From: CAYRML01 sp964425485
GTDB taxonomy: Bacteria > Bacillota > Dehalobacteriia > UBA4068
Direction: 5' to 3'
Length of the DNA: 31,666 nucleotides
NCBI GenBank assembly: GCA_964425485.1
Contig: CAYRML010000011.1
Location: forward strand, 1-31,666
This document shows, one piece after another, positions 1-7,839 of the stretch. The translations under genes and the position numbers were made by a program. Position 1 is the first letter of the stretch; each line of letters starts with the position of its first letter. Below the pieces are notes generated by a model. It did not search any database. It worked only from the letters and a program-made list of their open reading frames with translations, and had not been told where the DNA came from.

Positions 1-52
1 TGATGTATATAATAAGACTACCTGATTATGGCGGTTTTTAATAGCTAAATGA

Positions 53-1294
53 TTATTCGGTAGGACGAATAATCATTTCAGTCAAAACCTGTCCTCTTGC
101 GGCCATTCCTTTATTTAATCTATCGGCAATGCCAAGTTCGCCGACAGTATAAACGCCTTTTTGTTTAATTTCACCGCGCCCCAACATGAGAACGAGTTCG
201 ATTGGCATGCCGCCAACTGTACCATATACTGCGGGGGAAGCCCAAGGTAAATGTTTGCGTGCTACATCGAGAAGTGCCAGATAATATTGGATATGACGAA
301 CATATCCGCCATCTTTCCAACCATTAACTTCACAAGAGAAACAGACAGCATGGTTATGGATCTTACCTTCATCATACAGTCTGTTGTATTCGGTGGGAAG
401 AAGGAACGGTTTGGAGAATTCCTCCAGCATATCATTAACGGGGCTGCCATCATGTTTGGAAGTGACTTTTTGGATAGCGCCGATCCACAGATCCTCCATT
501 GGGCGATCTTGGAATCCCCAGCCGCCTTTTTCTTCGCAGATATTCATGGGTTTGCCGGCAAATTTGGGGATGATGACGATGTCAGGATGGGACGATACGG
601 TATATATTTTCTTTTTCCCAATCGGTGCCGGGAATTCAAATTCTTCAGCATGAGAAACAAGATCCACTTCTTGGGGCACGCCATGGACGGTTTGCATGGC
701 GCCGGGGCCGCCGAACCATTCCAGCCATAAAAAATAAGCATTGATCGGAGCAATCCATTCTTCGGAATCGATCCAGTCGAACCAACGAAGAATGACATCG
801 TTGACTTTATCAAGTTTATCAATAACGCTTTGAGCGGCCAGGGAAGTCCAGCCGGGGCTCATGCCAACGCTAGGGATAGCAGTCAGACCAGCTTTTTGAA
901 ATTTATCGGATAATTCAATCTGAGCGCCGATAGTTTCATCTTTGCTGATTCCGGGGCCTTCGGCCGGGGCTGCAATCAGGTCAAGGTAATGGCAACCGGC
1001 TTTTAAGCAGGCTTTCATTACCGGCACATTATAGATGGGAAGAATTGCCTCGAAAACAATGTCATAGCCCTTAATCAGGTTAGCAACACTGTCAACATCA
1101 CTGGCGTCGACAGTTTCATAGCGTATTTCAGGACATTTGGTCCGATCTTTGACTAAAGCCAAATTATTTTTTGCGCTTCCCAACGCAGCGGGAAAAGCAT
1201 CAGCTAGTAAAATACTTTCCACATCGGGCTCAGATACTAACAAACCAGCTAGACCGACACCTTGAGAACCGGCACCTATTATTGCTATTTTCAT
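53..1294 (-). CDS. Saccharopine dehydrogenase-family NAD(P)-dependent oxidoreductase
   Basis: This 413-residue cytoplasmic protein starts with a Rossmann dinucleotide fold: MKIAIIGAGSQG at residues 1-12 gives the GxGxxG loop, and an acidic residue follows the second strand (LLADA). The layout, an N-terminal NAD(P) domain followed by a saccharopine-reductase-like C-terminal part with the motif PSVGMSPGW near residue 140, fits the saccharopine dehydrogenase / carboxynorspermidine synthase superfamily. The exact substrate cannot be read from the sequence. The frame stays open 29 codons further upstream, but the ATG at 1294 has a good GGAGGA site about 8 bases before it and begins exactly at the Rossmann strand, so I chose it. 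It appears to be a single-gene unit. The AraC-type regulator just upstream on the same strand is a candidate controller, which is inference only. Confidence 0.85.
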   Translation of the reverse strand: MKIAIIGAGSQGVGLAGLLVSEPDVESILLADAFPAALGSAKNNLALVKDRTKCPEIRYETVDASDVDSVANLIKGYDIVFEAILPIYNVPVMKACLKAGCHYLDLIAAPAEGPGISKDETIGAQIELSDKFQKAGLTAIPSVGMSPGWTSLAAQSVIDKLDKVNDVILRWFDWIDSEEWIAPINAYFLWLEWFGGPGAMQTVHGVPQEVDLVSHAEEFEFPAPIGKKKIYTVSSHPDIVIIPKFAGKPMNICEEKGGWGFQDRPMEDLWIGAIQKVTSKHDGSPVNDMLEEFSKPFLLPTEYNRLYDEGKIHNHAVCFSCEVNGWKDGGYVRHIQYYLALLDVARKHLPWASPAVYGTVGGMPIELVLMLGRGEIKQKGVYTVGELGIADRLNKGMAARGQVLTEMIIRPTE

Positions 1295-1714
1295 TATAGT
1301 TCCTCCTTTAAATTTTTTGATAGTCCATTTGATAGTCCAAGTAATGATTAAACAATTATTGCTATCATCTTGTAGGGGCAAGTGGCGATTTTATACAAAA
1401 TCATGAGGAAAAAAAATACCCGCTCTTTTAGTTATTTGATCAGTGTTTAGCGAATAACGAAAAACCCTCTAATCAAGCATGCTGAAAGATTGGAGTATCG
1501 AGGAATCACGGTACTGCCTTTATTGAGCAAAAGCAATAACGACAACGATATATTAAAAAGTATCTATACATAAAATATAATATTTTTCCTGTTTCGAGAA
1601 TAGCTTTTACTGGCATTGTGTTTGTGAAAAAACAACATGCTAGCAAATATCCCCAAATAATAGAAAGAGCCTCCATATAGAGAAGGCTCTTTCTATTATT
1701 TTTAGGGTTTTATG
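1295..1714. other. Intergenic region, oxidoreductase leader and araC terminator
   Basis: This 420-bp AT-rich stretch holds the ribosome site of the saccharopine-dehydrogenase-like gene and, at its far end, the terminator of the AraC-type gene. I see no convincing gene or long repeat in the rest. Confidence 0.5.
1655..1701 (-). terminator. Intrinsic terminator after the AraC-type gene
   Basis: A perfect 18-bp inverted repeat (1655-1672 with 1684-1701) has an 11-base loop and an A/T-rich outer stem that supplies the U-tract. It lies 14 bp beyond the stop codon of the minus-strand AraC-type gene. Confidence 0.8.
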
Positions 1715-2835
1715 CTATCCTAATATTTTATACAGAGGGCCGTTGTTTTCCTGGGCTTGTGATTCCAGATGTTTTTTGCGGAAAGCAGCCGGCGTGATGC
1801 CATATATTTTGCGGAAGGCTCGGTAGAATGTGCTTATCTCACTATAGCCAACATCATGAGAGATATCTTCAATACTGATATTGGCTGATTTGAGAATTAT
1901 TTCCGCAGCTTTCTGGATTTTTGTTGCCATACGTATCTCCGCAAAAGTTTTGCCGGTAGAAGCTTTGATAATGCGGGAAACATGAGTTTCGCTATAGTTG
2001 AAATGCTCTGCTAAATCAGCCAGAGTGATATCCTTATAATGTTTCAATATATAATGCAGAATCTTGACAATAGTAATATTAGCAATATTACCTTCCGGCG
2101 CATTGATGCCAATATCATCCAAAAAATTATTTTTATTATTGTAGCGCATGGTTAAAATACAAAACTTTTGGAAGTGGAGATTCATCATGTCATTTGCAAA
2201 TATTTGCTTATCTTTTTTTCTTCTTCTATCATTTCCCTTATCACATGAAATATTTTATCATCATTATCCGCATGTAGTATCAAATAGGAAATGGAAGATG
2301 TTTTAAAAAGTTCTTTCAAAAAGAAATCGCTTAAAAGCTCATTTTGCTGCATTAAAGCTGAGAAAGTAGTTGAAAATGTACTGGTGCGTATGCCTATCAT
2401 ATACACTTCGCCAAAATCGTTCATAATGCTGAATTTATGTTTTGTGCTGGGAGCCATGATCAAAATATCGCCGGGTTCCAAGGGAACTTCAACATCATTG
2501 ATTATTTGGGAAACCGGTCCTTTACGTACATAATAGATTTCGAAATATTTATGTGTATGAGTATAATAAGGCAGATAACGAGGGTAATGCATAATGCTGA
2601 CGTCCCAGCCTTTTTCGACCATAAAATCTTCAAACATTTGGGCGGGACTTTGCAATGCCCAGGCAACATGATCTTTATAAAAGTTGTAGTCCACCTCGCC
2701 AAATTTAGCGAAGAACTTCTCATAATCTTCCTGGGAGAGAATGCTGGCTAGAGGAAGATTATGTTTAAAGAGATACTTGTATCCCATTTCTAATGGGGTG
2801 AGGGGCGCATAATTTATGTTTTCCACCGAACTCAC
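1715..2835 (-). pseudogene. AraC-family regulator split by a -1 frameshift (cupin half plus HTH half)
   Basis: Two overlapping frames together make one complete AraC regulator. The 5' frame (2835 to 2185) encodes a cupin-type sensor half with PYYTHTHKYFEIYYV and PGDILIMAPSTKH. The 3' frame (2188 to 1715) encodes the double helix-turn-helix domain, with the typical ISIEDISHDVGYSE and FYRAFRKIYGITPAAFR. The frames meet at GAA AAA AAG (2220-2212), an A_AAA_AAG heptamer of the dnaX -1 slippage type. One -1 slip gives a seamless 373-residue protein passing through EEEKKDKQIFANDMMNL. The second frame has no ribosome site before its ATG, so independent translation is unlikely. Either expression is by recoding or transcriptional slippage, or this is a real or artefactual one-base deletion. 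The start is GTG; GTG at 2826 is better spaced from AAAGGA than GTG at 2835. Confidence 0.75.
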
Positions 2836-3415
2836 TTCCTTTAATATAAATCTTTTAATTTTATCATATTAAATTTTTGCACATTTATACGTGGCTCTTA
2901 ACTTAAATATAATCGATTACTAATTTATAAATATTAATCATTATGAGGTGAAAGTTTTAAAACATATTTAATATAGTAATATCACTAGCCAAGACAAGTG
3001 TACAACAGCTTGGCAAAAACGGCAATATCATATTTTGCTATGCTTTTTGTTAAATTCGGTCATTTACATATTTTGTGCATACGATTATGCTAAATTTGTA
3101 AATGATTTTGCATTAACGTTGCTATAAATTGTCAATTGAGGGCAAGTCATGGGGGTGAATTGGCAAAAGTATTAAGCTGCTTAAGCAAATGAAAACGTCA
3201 TGATACGCTGTTTTTATATGGAAAGGCGTCTTTTCTGTATGAAAATTTTGAAAGGAGTGCAGAGCCTGGAAAAGTTCATGTGATTTTTGTGTAAGAAAAG
3301 CTGAAATGTTTTGTTTTACTCAGGAATCAAAAAACGATTAAATAAAAAGTATCTGTATCTATGCATAAAGAGCTGTCATACCTTGTGTCATCAAACAGGA
3401 AGGAGAGTTTGTTTT
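2836..3415. other. Divergent intergenic region between araC-type gene and Mo-hydroxylase operon
   Basis: About 580 bp of AT-rich DNA separates the minus-strand AraC gene from the plus-strand operon and should contain both promoters. An inverted repeat GCCAAG/CTTGGC (2988-2993 and 3009-3014) and several ATTTTGC/TTTTGCA words (near 2875, 3068, 3107) could be regulator sites, but none is compelling. I see no recognisable riboswitch or gene. Confidence 0.4.
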
Positions 3416-3620
3416 ATGGTGAAAATCATTTGTTGCAATAGCCCTATGAAATTTAGGGACGGTGCAACCATTATGAATGTTGTCGGTGGGGAAAAAAACC
3501 TCAAAAAAAATCAGCGGCGTTTGGGTTAATGGCGAACATATCCATCCTGAAGATTTTGATAAATATGTTTTACAAGAAAATGATAAGCTCAAGATTCAAT
3601 ATGTCTTCTGCGGCGGCTAA
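3416..3620 (+). pseudogene. ThiS/MoaD-like sulfur carrier protein, frameshifted at an A8 run
   Basis: The ATG at 3416 follows an AGGAGAG ribosome site. The frame reads MVKIICCNSPMKFRDGATIM and onward but stops at 3529. After removal of one A from the A8 run at 3503-3510, the reading continues through SGVWVNGEHIHPEDFDKYVL to end in QYVFCGG and a stop. That is a 67-residue beta-grasp protein with the C-terminal Gly-Gly tail that ThiS, MoaD and related sulfur carriers use as a thiocarboxylate. It lies first in the molybdenum-hydroxylase operon, so a role in cofactor sulfuration or molybdopterin supply is plausible, but this is inference. The needed shift is +1 (or -2). An A7 run at 3492-3498 is another slippage-prone spot. 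It may be a pseudogene, a transcriptional-slippage gene or a homopolymer error. Confidence 0.7.
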
Positions 3621-3666
3621 ACTATAAACCCCTTTGTTCAACAAGAAAAGAGAAGGTGATTTATGA

Positions 3667-3885
3667 ATGAAAGACAATAATGATAAAACTTTTGAGCAAG
3701 AAGCCCGTGACCGCAAGGCATTAACTGGTATAGCTCAGGAAACAAAAGAAGAACAGAAAAAAACGGAAGCAGAACAGGAAAAGACAAAAGAGAAGATTAT
3801 CAGCGAATATGAATGTAACAAGCTTTGCCGGGTCTGTCCTTTCCCCGGTGCCAAATGTTGTAAGCATAAAGGCGCCTGGCATTAG
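3667..3885 (+). CDS. Small charged coiled-coil protein with a Cys-rich tail, unknown function
   Basis: A 72-residue protein starts at the ATG at 3667, preceded by GAGAAGGTGA. Residues 1-48 are nearly all Glu, Lys, Gln and Asp in a helix-forming pattern, a probable coiled coil. The last 25 residues hold five cysteines (ECNKLC, CPFPGAKCC) plus two histidines, a likely metal or FeS site. I do not recognise the family. It sits between the ThiS-like gene and the three Mo-hydroxylase subunits with short gaps (46 bp each side), so it is probably co-transcribed and may be an accessory factor for that enzyme. No transmembrane segment or signal peptide is visible. Confidence 0.65.
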   Translation: MKDNNDKTFEQEARDRKALTGIAQETKEEQKKTEAEQEKTKEKIISEYECNKLCRVCPFPGAKCCKHKGAWH

Positions 3886-3931
3886 GATTGCCTGGAGCAT
3901 AACAAGTAACGATTAAGAGAGGAGGCTAATT

Positions 3932-4807
3932 ATGCCTATTTCCGTGATACCAAATTTTGAGTACCATGTGCCTGCTAACTTGCAGGAAGCATTGGAATTG
4001 CTAGATAAATATGGCGCCAGTGCAAAAGTAATTGCCGGCGGAACAGATTTGATTCCCAAAATGAAAGGCGGCGCCTGTGCGCCTGAACATGTGATCAGTC
4101 TGAAAAAGCTGGGCGAACTTAAATACATCAACTATTGTGAAAAAAGCGGTTTAGCAATTGGCGCTACTACCATCATCAGAGAAGTGGAAATTAACAATAT
4201 CGTACGGGAAAAATATAATGCTCTTTATCAAGGTATCCATTGCATTGCCAGCACGCAGATCAGAAATGCGGCAACTATTACCGGCAATATTTGCAATGCG
4301 GTTCCTTCGGCCGATTCTGCGCCGGCAGCACTTGTGCTGGGTGCAAAACTGAAGATCCAGAGTGTTAACGGCGAACGGATCGTTCCGATTGAAGAGTTCT
4401 TTACCGGTGTTTGTAAGACTGTTTTGCAGCCTAACGAATTAGTTACCGAATTGCAATATCCTAATCCGGCGGCCGGTTCCAACAGTATTTATTGCAAATA
4501 TTCCATTAGAAATGCTCTGGACTTGGCCATGGTCGGCGTTGCAGCATCAGTTACTATGGATGGTGACGTTTGTACCGATGCCAAGATCGGGCTGGGTGCT
4601 GTTGCCATCACTCCCAAACGTGCTTATCAAGCCGAGGATGCAATTATAGGTCAGGTTTTAAATGATGAATTGATAAAAAAAGCGGCTTTATTGGCCAGCC
4701 AAAACGACTGCTGTCCCATTTCCGATATTCGTGCATCATGTGAATATCGTAATGAAATGGTCAGGCTTTTGACCAGGGATGCCTTGAAAAAGGCTTCCGG
4801 TTGTTAG
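3932..4807 (+). CDS. Molybdenum hydroxylase FAD-binding subunit (CoxM/XdhB type)
   Basis: This 291-residue protein is the medium, FAD-binding subunit of a xanthine dehydrogenase-family enzyme. It passes electrons from the [2Fe-2S] subunit to an outside acceptor. Visible family marks are AGGTDLIPKMK at about residues 35-45 and the second FAD motif TQIRNAATITGNICNAVPSA near residues 108-127, followed by a CO-dehydrogenase flavoprotein C-terminal domain. Length is normal for the family (about 280-300). The ATG follows a GAGGAGG site. The two other subunits follow directly, in the common M-S-L order. Substrate is not determined by this subunit. Confidence 0.93.
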   Translation: MPISVIPNFEYHVPANLQEALELLDKYGASAKVIAGGTDLIPKMKGGACAPEHVISLKKLGELKYINYCEKSGLAIGATTIIREVEINNIVREKYNALYQGIHCIASTQIRNAATITGNICNAVPSADSAPAALVLGAKLKIQSVNGERIVPIEEFFTGVCKTVLQPNELVTELQYPNPAAGSNSIYCKYSIRNALDLAMVGVAASVTMDGDVCTDAKIGLGAVAITPKRAYQAEDAIIGQVLNDELIKKAALLASQNDCCPISDIRASCEYRNEMVRLLTRDALKKASGC

Positions 4808-4836
4808 TTTGGGCATCAGGAAGGAGTGAAAAGACA

Positions 4837-5316
4837 ATGAAACAGATTATGACATTCAACATCAATGGAGACACCTATGAATTAGCCGTAAATCCTGGTG
4901 AAACCCTTGTTAACGTATTACGGGAACAACTTGGTTTAACCGGAACCAAAAAAGGCTGTGATGACGGGGATTGCGGTGCCTGCTCGGTTTTGGTTGACGG
5001 AAAAGTTGTCGCTTCCTGCACCACGCTGGCTTGCGAAGTCCAAGATAAAGCAATCACTACCATCGAGGGTATATATAGCCTGAACGGTGGCTTGCATCCC
5101 GTACAGAAGGCTTTTATTGATAGTTTTGCCATCGAATGCGGCTTTTGCTCGCCCGGTATGATTCTGACAACTATTGCTTTGCTGAATGAAAATCCCAATC
5201 CGACCGAATATGAGATCAGGGATTATATGCGGGGCAACCTTTGCCGCTGTACCGGCTATAAAAAGATCATAGAAGCAGTATTTGCTGCCCAGAAATTAAT
5301 GGCGGAAGCAAAATAA
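4837..5316 (+). CDS. Molybdenum hydroxylase [2Fe-2S] subunit (CoxS/XdhC type)
   Basis: The 159-residue small subunit carries both canonical clusters. C41, C46, C49 and C61 form the plant-type ferredoxin cluster (GCDDGDCGACS), and C101, C104, C136 and C138 form the helical-domain cluster (CGFC and CRC). It relays electrons between molybdopterin and FAD. The frame is open 12 codons upstream, but the ATG at 4837 has a GGAAGGAG site at good spacing and matches the usual N-terminus. It lies 29 bp after the FAD subunit and 28 bp before the large subunit. Confidence 0.95.
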   Translation: MKQIMTFNINGDTYELAVNPGETLVNVLREQLGLTGTKKGCDDGDCGACSVLVDGKVVASCTTLACEVQDKAITTIEGIYSLNGGLHPVQKAFIDSFAIECGFCSPGMILTTIALLNENPNPTEYEIRDYMRGNLCRCTGYKKIIEAVFAAQKLMAEAK

Positions 5317-5344
5317 GCTGACGAAGCAGAAAGGAGGCATATAT

Positions 5345-7690
5345 ATGTCTGAATATTCAACAGTAGGAAAAAGCGTCATCAGAAAAGACGCTTATGATAA
5401 AGCAACTGGCAGAGCGAAATACAGTGCTGATTTTCATCCGGAAGGGATGTTATACGGCAAATTGTTCACCTCAACAATCGCTCATGGCTATATTAAGAAA
5501 TTAGATGTATCAAAGGCAGAAGCACTGCCTGGGGTTATAGCTGTACTAACAGGTGCCGATTGTTCCGATGAACGTACCGATGGCTATATCCATGACAGAC
5601 ATATCCTTTGTAAACATAAGGTAAGATATATCGGCGATGGTGTTGCTGCGGTAGCCGCACTGACTCCGGAAATTGCGGCTGCGGCCTGCAATCTGATCGA
5701 AGTAGAATATGAAGAATTACCCCATGTTCTTGATCCGATGGAAGCCCGGGACAAAGATTGTCCTATAGTAATTCACCCTGATCTTCCCAGTTATCACAAT
5801 ATCGAATGGCAGGGTGTATGGTCCAGCCTTGATGCGGAACGTCCCAATCAATTTATCCATCGTAAAATCGTTCACGGTGATGTGGAAAAAGGTTTTGAGC
5901 AAGCAGATTTTATTTATGAAGGCACCTATACTTTGCCCAGAGCGGCTCATTGCTGCTTGGAACCACATGCCGTCGTAGCAAAACCTGAAAGCAATGGCGA
6001 GCTGACCGTATGGGCCAGCGAACAGGGTGGCTGTTTCCAGAAATACGGTATTGCCGAAGCTATGGGCATTACCCCTTCCAAGATCCATCTGATCGTGCCT
6101 TATCTCGGCGGTGGTTTTGGCGGCAAAGTCGGTATTATGTATACACCTATCTGCTGTATGCTGGCACTTAAGGCGGGACGGCCGGTCAAGATGGAAATGA
6201 CACGTGAAGAAGTATTTATAAATGGCGACCCCCGTTGCCCCGGCTATGTTGTGATCAAAGATGGTTTCAAAAAAGACGGTACCTTGGTTGCCCGTCAGAT
6301 AGAGGAGACTATCAACAGCGGTGCTTACAGCACGCATACTACGGTTTTTGTCAGCGCTGGTATTTATGGTGCCACCGGTACCTATAAATGCCCGAATCTG
6401 AAGATTGATGCTTATGGTGTTTATACAAATTCTCCTTGCACAGGCCCTTATCGTTCTTTAGGTTCGGAGATTCTCGTTTTTGCCATTGAAAGCCAAATGG
6501 ATGCCGTGGCTGAACAGCTGGGCATTGATCGTATTGAGCTGCGCCGTAAAAATATTCTGCGCGATGGCGATGAAGACAGCATTGGCCAAATCACCTATAA
6601 TAATGGTACTGAGGCCTGTCTGGACAAAGCTGTTGCTTTCCTCGATTTTAATGGGCCTGTTCGTGCTCCGGAAGGACCATGGGTCTTTGGCCGCGGTATT
6701 TCCATCGGTAATAAATTTACCGCTTATTGGGATACCGGTACGGTAGCAGGCTGCAAAGTCCATGATGATGGTACGATCGAAATCAGGACTTTCCATGTTG
6801 AGCTCGGTCAAGGCGCTCATACCGTTTTGGCTCAGATTGCGGCGGAAGAATTCCAGACTGATTTTGAAAACATCAAAGTTGTATTTTGTGATACAGATCT
6901 TTGTCCTTATGATGAAGGAACATATTGCAGCCGGGGCACCTATATTAATGGTAATGCTGTTATACTGGCCTGCCGCGATGCAAAACGCCAGCTCTTTGAA
7001 GCCGCCGCCGATGTCATGGGTATTGCAGCCGATAAGCTTGGCACCAAAGATGGCATGGTCTATGAACTTGCCAATCCGGATAATGCTATTCCCTTATTCA
7101 ACGTATATGAATATGGCGGCTATCTGAAGAAGGGCGGAGAAATTTACGGTCTGGATACCTATCTGACAACATTTGATGAGGATGATCGTCAAACAGGTCA
7201 ATCTAAGTATGTTATTACCTTCTATTCTTATGGTGCACTGGCTTTTGAAGTTGGCATCAATAAAGAAACAGGTGAAGTCAAGATCTTGAAATCCGGCGGT
7301 TGGTATGATATGGGTCGTCCTCTGAATCCGAAGCTTGTTGAGCTGCAGCTGGAAGGCGCAATGGTTATGGGTATCGGTCAGGCCCTCTATGAAGAAATGC
7401 TCTTCAATGATGATGGCAAGAACATTAATCCTAATTTCCGCGACTATCGCATTCCGACTATGTTGGATGTTCCCTTCAACGATCAGATTGATGGCGGTTT
7501 TGCCGGCAGTCCTCACCGTGATGGTCCTTATGGCGCCAAAGGTATCGGTGAAGTTGCATTAGTTCCGGTAATGCCTGCTATTTCCAATGCTATCCATGAA
7601 GCACTGGGGATCGAGATCAAAGAGATCCCGCTGACCAGAGAAAGGATTCTAGCTGCGGTCAAAGAATTGGAAGAGAATAAAGCGGTATAG
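5345..7690 (+). CDS. Molybdenum hydroxylase large (molybdopterin-binding) subunit
   Basis: This 781-residue catalytic subunit of the xanthine dehydrogenase / aldehyde oxidase / 4-hydroxybenzoyl-CoA reductase family binds the molybdopterin cofactor and hydroxylates (or in some relatives reduces) a carbon centre. Visible marks are the a/b hammerhead domain at the N-terminus, GGGFGGK at 255-261, GPYRSLG at 367-373 where many relatives have AFRGFG, VELGQGAHTVLAQIAAEEF near 485-503, and GAKGIGEVALVP with the catalytic-type Glu at 736. DTDLCPYDEGTYCSRGTY (516-533) matches the conserved cofactor loop. The ATG follows AGGAGG. The substrate is unknown. The altered GPYRSLG loop means it should not be called xanthine dehydrogenase on this evidence. 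The operon ends at the strong terminator 17 bp downstream. Confidence 0.92.
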   Translation: MSEYSTVGKSVIRKDAYDKATGRAKYSADFHPEGMLYGKLFTSTIAHGYIKKLDVSKAEALPGVIAVLTGADCSDERTDGYIHDRHILCKHKVRYIGDGVAAVAALTPEIAAAACNLIEVEYEELPHVLDPMEARDKDCPIVIHPDLPSYHNIEWQGVWSSLDAERPNQFIHRKIVHGDVEKGFEQADFIYEGTYTLPRAAHCCLEPHAVVAKPESNGELTVWASEQGGCFQKYGIAEAMGITPSKIHLIVPYLGGGFGGKVGIMYTPICCMLALKAGRPVKMEMTREEVFINGDPRCPGYVVIKDGFKKDGTLVARQIEETINSGAYSTHTTVFVSAGIYGATGTYKCPNLKIDAYGVYTNSPCTGPYRSLGSEILVFAIESQMDAVAEQLGIDRIELRRKNILRDGDEDSIGQITYNNGTEACLDKAVAFLDFNGPVRAPEGPWVFGRGISIGNKFTAYWDTGTVAGCKVHDDGTIEIRTFHVELGQGAHTVLAQIAAEEFQTDFENIKVVFCDTDLCPYDEGTYCSRGTYINGNAVILACRDAKRQLFEAAADVMGIAADKLGTKDGMVYELANPDNAIPLFNVYEYGGYLKKGGEIYGLDTYLTTFDEDDRQTGQSKYVITFYSYGALAFEVGINKETGEVKILKSGGWYDMGRPLNPKLVELQLEGAMVMGIGQALYEEMLFNDDGKNINPNFRDYRIPTMLDVPFNDQIDGGFAGSPHRDGPYGAKGIGEVALVPVMPAISNAIHEALGIEIKEIPLTRERILAAVKELEENKAV

Positions 7691-7706
7691 AATAACTCCC
7701 TAATTT

Positions 7707-7750
7707 AATAAATAAAAAGACGATGCCAAAGCATCGTCTTTTTATTTATT
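7707..7750 (+). terminator. Terminator of the Mo-hydroxylase operon
   Basis: A perfect 20-bp stem (7707-7726 with 7731-7750) has a CAAA loop, and U-rich sequence is built into both arms. It lies just after the large-subunit stop codon and should work on both strands. Confidence 0.9.
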
Positions 7751-7766
7751 AACCGAAGCAGGCTAT

Positions 7767-7806
7767 AAATAAAGTCGGCAGAACGAAAGTTCTGCCGACT
7801 TTATTT
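7767..7806 (-). terminator. Second, facing terminator (for the Ord-like gene)
   Basis: A perfect 18-bp stem (7767-7784 with 7789-7806) is closed by a GAAA tetraloop and flanked by A/T tracts. It lies 34 bp beyond the stop of the minus-strand Ord-like gene, so the two convergent units each have their own hairpin. Confidence 0.85.
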
Positions 7807-7839
7807 GCGTTTATTGTGAGATTGTATAGCGGATTGTTC

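Noticed and set aside
53..1381. Longer reading frame for the saccharopine-dehydrogenase-like protein with 29 extra N-terminal residues
   Set aside because: The extension covers the GGAGGA ribosome site and reads as non-protein sequence (TWTIKWTIKK); the Rossmann strand begins at the ATG at 1294.
3001..3200. Possible sigma-54 promoters at TTGGCA words upstream of the Mo-hydroxylase operon
   Set aside because: The GG-to-GC distances are 8 and 12 instead of the required 10, so the elements do not fit.
5717..6337. 206-codon open frame on the minus strand inside the Mo-subunit gene
   Set aside because: It lies wholly opposite a well-supported catalytic subunit, has no ribosome site and no recognisable domain; it is a shadow of codon bias.
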